Assembly: GCF_022808855.1 (NCBI RefSeq)
Contig: NZ_JAKZLF010000020.1
Location: forward strand, 1 to 64,000
Reading direction: 5' to 3'
DNA: 64,000 bases
From: Anaeromyxobacter soli
GTDB taxonomy: Bacteria; Myxococcota; Myxococcia; Myxococcales; Anaeromyxobacteraceae
Below the pieces are notes generated by a model. The model had not been told where the DNA came from, did not search any database, and saw only the letters and a list, made by a program, of their open reading frames with translations. Positions 61,386-64,000 of the stretch are shown here, in pieces. Numbering within the stretch: position 1 is the stretch's first letter; every line of letters begins with the position of its first letter. Made by a program: the position numbers and the translations under genes.

Positions 61386-62498
61386 ATGAGCACGAACGAC
61401 CCGAACGAGCCTCTGCCCACGACGCCGATCGGCGCCACGCCTCCGGCCACGCCGCCGGTGGGCCCGACGCAGTGGGGCGCTCCGCCCGCGCCGCCTCCGG
61501 CGTGGGGCGGCGGAGGCGGGTCCGGGTGGGGGCCGACGCCCCCCTCGATGCCGCCGCCTCCGCCTCCGCGACGCGACCGGCTGGCCATCGGGATCGTCGC
61601 CTTCATCTTCGGCGGGCTGTTCCTCGTGTTCTTCGGGTTCCTCTTCCTCGCCTACAGCGTGGTGAAGGGGGAGTCGCCGTCCATCGCCTCCGGCCCGCGC
61701 ATCGCGATCATCGAGGTGAAGGGAGCGATCGCGACCGGCCCCGGCGGCGCCGACGCCGATCGCATCCTGAAGCAGCTCCGCAAGGTCGGGGAGGACGACG
61801 GGCTCAAGGCGGTGGTCGTCCGGATCGACTCGCCCGGCGGCGCGGTCGCGCCGTCGCAGGAGATCCACGACGAGGTGAAGAAGCTCGCGCAGAAGAAGAC
61901 CGTGGTCTGCTCGATGGGGAACCTCGCCGCGTCCGGCGGCTTCTACGTCGCCGTCGCCTGCCCCAAGGTCGTCGCGGAGCCCGGCACGCTCACCGGCTCC
62001 ATCGGCGTCATCACGCAGTTCCCCAAGGTGAAGGGGCTGCTCGACCGCTGGGACATCAAGATGGAGACGGTGAAGAGCGGCGCCCTCAAGGACGCGGGCA
62101 ATCCCTTCTCCGAGATGAGCGCCGAGGAGCGCGCCTACTGGCAGTCGCTCATCGACCAGGTCTACGCCCAGTTCGTCCGCGCCGTGGCGAAGGGGCGCGG
62201 CCTCGACGAGGCGGCCGTCCGGAAGTTCGCCGACGGGCGGGTCATCACGGGCGAGCAGGCGAAGGCCCTCAAGCTCGTCGACGCGCTCGGCAACTTCTAC
62301 GACGCGGTCGAGCTCGCGAAGACGGAGGCGAAGCTCTCCGGCGAACCGCACCTCGTGTACCCGGCGGACGAGCGGGGCGCGTTCCTCGAGCAGCTCGTGG
62401 GCAGCGCGGCTGGAGCCGCCGCGGACGCGGTCGCCGCGCGCATCCAGAAGGGCGCCTCCGCCGCGCAGGAGCCCGGGGTCTACTTCCTCGCGCGCTGA
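61386..62498 (+). CDS. sppA: Signal peptide peptidase SppA (36K type)
   Basis: 370 residues. A Pro/Gly-rich N-terminal 60-residue cytoplasmic stretch and one membrane helix (IGIVAFIFGGLFLVFFGFLF) are followed by the serine protease domain: IEVKGAIATGPGG, RIDSPGGAVAPSQEI, nucleophile Ser in NLAASGGFYVAVA, GTLTGSIGVI, and the general-base Lys region VKSGALKDAGNPF. Membrane-bound periplasmic enzyme that degrades cut signal peptides. Likely co-transcribed with the HIT gene 13 bases on. Confidence 0.95.
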   Translation: MSTNDPNEPLPTTPIGATPPATPPVGPTQWGAPPAPPPAWGGGGGSGWGPTPPSMPPPPPPRRDRLAIGIVAFIFGGLFLVFFGFLFLAYSVVKGESPSIASGPRIAIIEVKGAIATGPGGADADRILKQLRKVGEDDGLKAVVVRIDSPGGAVAPSQEIHDEVKKLAQKKTVVCSMGNLAASGGFYVAVACPKVVAEPGTLTGSIGVITQFPKVKGLLDRWDIKMETVKSGALKDAGNPFSEMSAEERAYWQSLIDQVYAQFVRAVAKGRGLDEAAVRKFADGRVITGEQAKALKLVDALGNFYDAVELAKTEAKLSGEPHLVYPADERGAFLEQLVGSAAGAAADAVAARIQKGASAAQEPGVYFLAR

Positions 62499-62511
62499 TC
62501 TCGAGGCCGAC

Positions 62512-63006
62512 ATGGAACAGCCGCTCTGGGCGCCCTGGCGGATGGAGTTCATCCGCGCCGAGAAGCCGACGGGCTGCATCTTCTGCGACTTCCCCGCTGC
62601 GCCCGAGTCGCGCGACCGCGAGAACCTCCTCGTCCACCGGAGCGCGCACGCGTTCACCTGCCTCAACCGCTTCCCCTACAACTCGGGTCACGTGATGGTG
62701 ATCCCCCGCGCCCACGTCGCCGACCTCGGCGCCCTGGAGCGGGATGGGTGGGCGGACCTGCAGGACGAGCTGCGCCGCGCCGTCGAGGTCGTGCGCGCGG
62801 TGTACCGCCCGGACGGGATGAACGTGGGGATGAACCTCGGCCGCTCCGCCGGCGCGGGCATCGCCGATCACCTGCACTGGCACGTGGTCCCGCGCTGGAC
62901 GGGGGACAACAACTTCATGCCCGTGCTCGCGGACCAGCGCGTCGTGGTCGAGGCGCTCGACGCCGCGTGGGAACGGCTCCACGCCGGCTTCGCCGGCGTC
63001 CGCTAG
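62512..63006 (+). CDS. HIT family protein (Ap4A phosphorylase-like)
   Basis: 164 residues. APWRMEFI at the start, a CIFC zinc pair at about residues 22-25, HVMVIPRAHVADL, NVGMNLGRSAGAGIADHLHW and the histidine triad HLHWHVVPRW. This subgroup, similar to mycobacterial Rv2613c, cuts diadenosine polyphosphates. Cytoplasmic. GAGG lies before the ATG; the TPR gene follows after five bases. Confidence 0.93.
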   Translation: MEQPLWAPWRMEFIRAEKPTGCIFCDFPAAPESRDRENLLVHRSAHAFTCLNRFPYNSGHVMVIPRAHVADLGALERDGWADLQDELRRAVEVVRAVYRPDGMNVGMNLGRSAGAGIADHLHWHVVPRWTGDNNFMPVLADQRVVVEALDAAWERLHAGFAGVR

Positions 63007-63011
63007 GACCC

Positions 63012-64000
63012 GTGACCGACGCCTGGGTCGCCCTCGCCGCGGTGTCCTTCGCGGCGGCCGCCGTGCTCCTGTGGGACCGGCTGCGCCGTCGCCGAGACGA
63101 GGCCCAGGCCTACCTGAAGGGCGTCCGCTCGGTGATCTCCGGCGACCCGGACGCTGCGATCGAGGCGCTCTCCGACGCCGCCCGGCTCGGCAGCCCGGAG
63201 GCCGTCGAGACCTACCTCGCGCTCGGCCAGCTCTTCCGGCGCACCGGCGATCTCTCGCGGGCGGTCCGCCTCCACCGGAACATGCTGCTCGGGCCGGCGC
63301 TCGATCCCGCCCGCCGCGCGGAGGTCGAGCGCGAGCTCGCCGAGGATTACCGGCGGAGCGGGATGCTCGCCGAGGCCGTGGAGATCTACCGCAAGCTCGG
63401 TCCGGCGGATCGCACGGCGTGGGAGGGGCTCCGCGACGTGCTCGTGGACGCCGGGGATCTGCCCGGCGCGATCTCGGCCCAGCGCGCGCTCGCGATCGAG
63501 GGCGCCGATCCCGTGCTCGCGCACCTCCTCGCCGCCGCCGCCCGCGAGGCGTTCGCCCGCGCGCCGGCCGAGGCGACCGCGCTCGCCGCGGAGGCGCTCC
63601 GCGCCGACGGGGAGAGCGCGGACGCGCACCTCGCCGCGGCCGAGCTCGCCGGCGCCGCGGGCGACGGCGCCGCGGCGCTCGACCACGTCGGGCGCGCCCT
63701 CGACGCGGCGCCGCGCGCGGCGCTCCTCGCCTGGCCGGCGCTCGCGGCCGTCCCCGACGCCGCGTCCGCCGCGTCGTTCGTCGAGGCTCGCCTCGCAGCG
63801 CGCGGGGGCGACCCGGCGCTGCACCTCCTGCACGGACGCGCCCTGCACCGCCTCGGCCGGGTGGCGGACGCGCTCGCGGCGCTGCGGCGCGCGCTCGAGC
63901 GCGACAGGCGCGGGGAGGTGACCTGGGAGATGCGCGAGCTGCTCCGCCAGGCCGACGCGCCAGGGCCGGGGGAGCTCGCCGCGCGGCACGATCTCCTCGT
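63012..64000 (+). CDS. LapB (YciM)-like TPR membrane protein, 3'-partial
   Basis: Open to the end of the window, 329 complete codons with no stop. GTG at 63012, five bases after the HIT stop. A short N-terminal membrane helix (ALAAVSFAAAAVLLWDRLRR) is followed by tandem TPRs (EAVETYLALGQLFRRTGDLS, YRRSGMLAEAVEIYRKLG, EGLRDVLVDAGDLPGAISAQ). This matches LapB, the inner-membrane TPR protein regulating LPS synthesis through LpxC turnover. The diagnostic C-terminal rubredoxin cysteines would lie past the end, so LapB identity is unproven. Confidence 0.8.
   Translation, partial: MTDAWVALAAVSFAAAAVLLWDRLRRRRDEAQAYLKGVRSVISGDPDAAIEALSDAARLGSPEAVETYLALGQLFRRTGDLSRAVRLHRNMLLGPALDPARRAEVERELAEDYRRSGMLAEAVEIYRKLGPADRTAWEGLRDVLVDAGDLPGAISAQRALAIEGADPVLAHLLAAAAREAFARAPAEATALAAEALRADGESADAHLAAAELAGAAGDGAAALDHVGRALDAAPRAALLAWPALAAVPDAASAASFVEARLAARGGDPALHLLHGRALHRLGRVADALAALRRALERDRRGEVTWEMRELLRQADAPGPGELAARHDLL

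Overview
The window is very GC-rich DNA with almost exclusively G or C in third codon positions. Gene content and style suggest the chromosome of a myxobacterium, most likely Anaeromyxobacter or a close relative. The pointers are a PAS hybrid histidine kinase, a selenocysteine formate dehydrogenase, a hut pathway, many lipoproteins, a Wsp-like chemosensory operon and tightly overlapping ATGA/GTGA gene junctions. This assignment is inferred from gene content, not from a database match. I see no rRNA, tRNA, CRISPR array, insertion sequence or prophage. It reads as ordinary chromosome.

Layout. 1-5481: lipoate-dependent 2-oxoacid dehydrogenase genes (the E2 end with an apparent frameshift, lpd, a LipB-Nudix fusion) interleaved with tatD and tcdA. 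5573-7813: a hypothetical gene and an aspartate kinase of the ectoine-associated type. 7981-12833: a five-gene operon of lipoprotein, ECF sigma factor, zinc anti-sigma factor, secreted caspase-fold protein and a second lipoprotein paralogous to the first; this is the best candidate for an undescribed system. 12841-16967: a hypothetical gene, a hybrid histidine kinase and a eukaryote-like alanine aminotransferase. 17281-22783: a membrane formate dehydrogenase (fdnG with in-frame UGA and SECIS hairpin, fdnH, fdnI, fdhE). 22893-35322: envelope and accessory genes, with hutH carrying a palindromic in-frame insertion. 35398-38419: hutU and hutI, separated by a GGTCGN hexamer repeat. 38532-45133: housekeeping genes psd, hisS, miaA, accA, hisC, cmk. 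45142-49110: an esterase, then a nickel/cobalt ECF transporter with a palindrome over its promoter. 49188-51954: ispH and rpsA, closed by a strong intrinsic terminator. 52021-59384, minus strand: cheW-cheR(TPR)-cheW-mcp-cheA(REC)-cheB. 59540-64000: an SLC13 permease, sppA, a HIT protein and a TPR protein that runs off the end.

How the genes work together. The first block supplies and uses lipoyl cofactor (E2, E3, octanoyl transfer). The sigma/anti-sigma/caspase operon looks like an envelope signalling unit: a membrane anti-sigma factor, a secreted protease-fold protein with a possible barrel tail, and two lipoproteins. The fdn block oxidises periplasmic formate and passes electrons to quinone; its UGA codon needs a selenocysteine apparatus that is not in the window. 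Metal uptake by the Nik/Cbi-type operon could feed nickel or cobalt enzymes encoded elsewhere.

A recurring feature is transcription control without a leader. At least ten genes have a -10-like hexamer only 7-9 nt before the start codon and no Shine-Dalgarno sequence, while others (lpd, fdnH, hutU, the DUF4139 gene) have clear GGAGG-type sites. Several starts given here were chosen on this basis, and they differ from the longest open frame.
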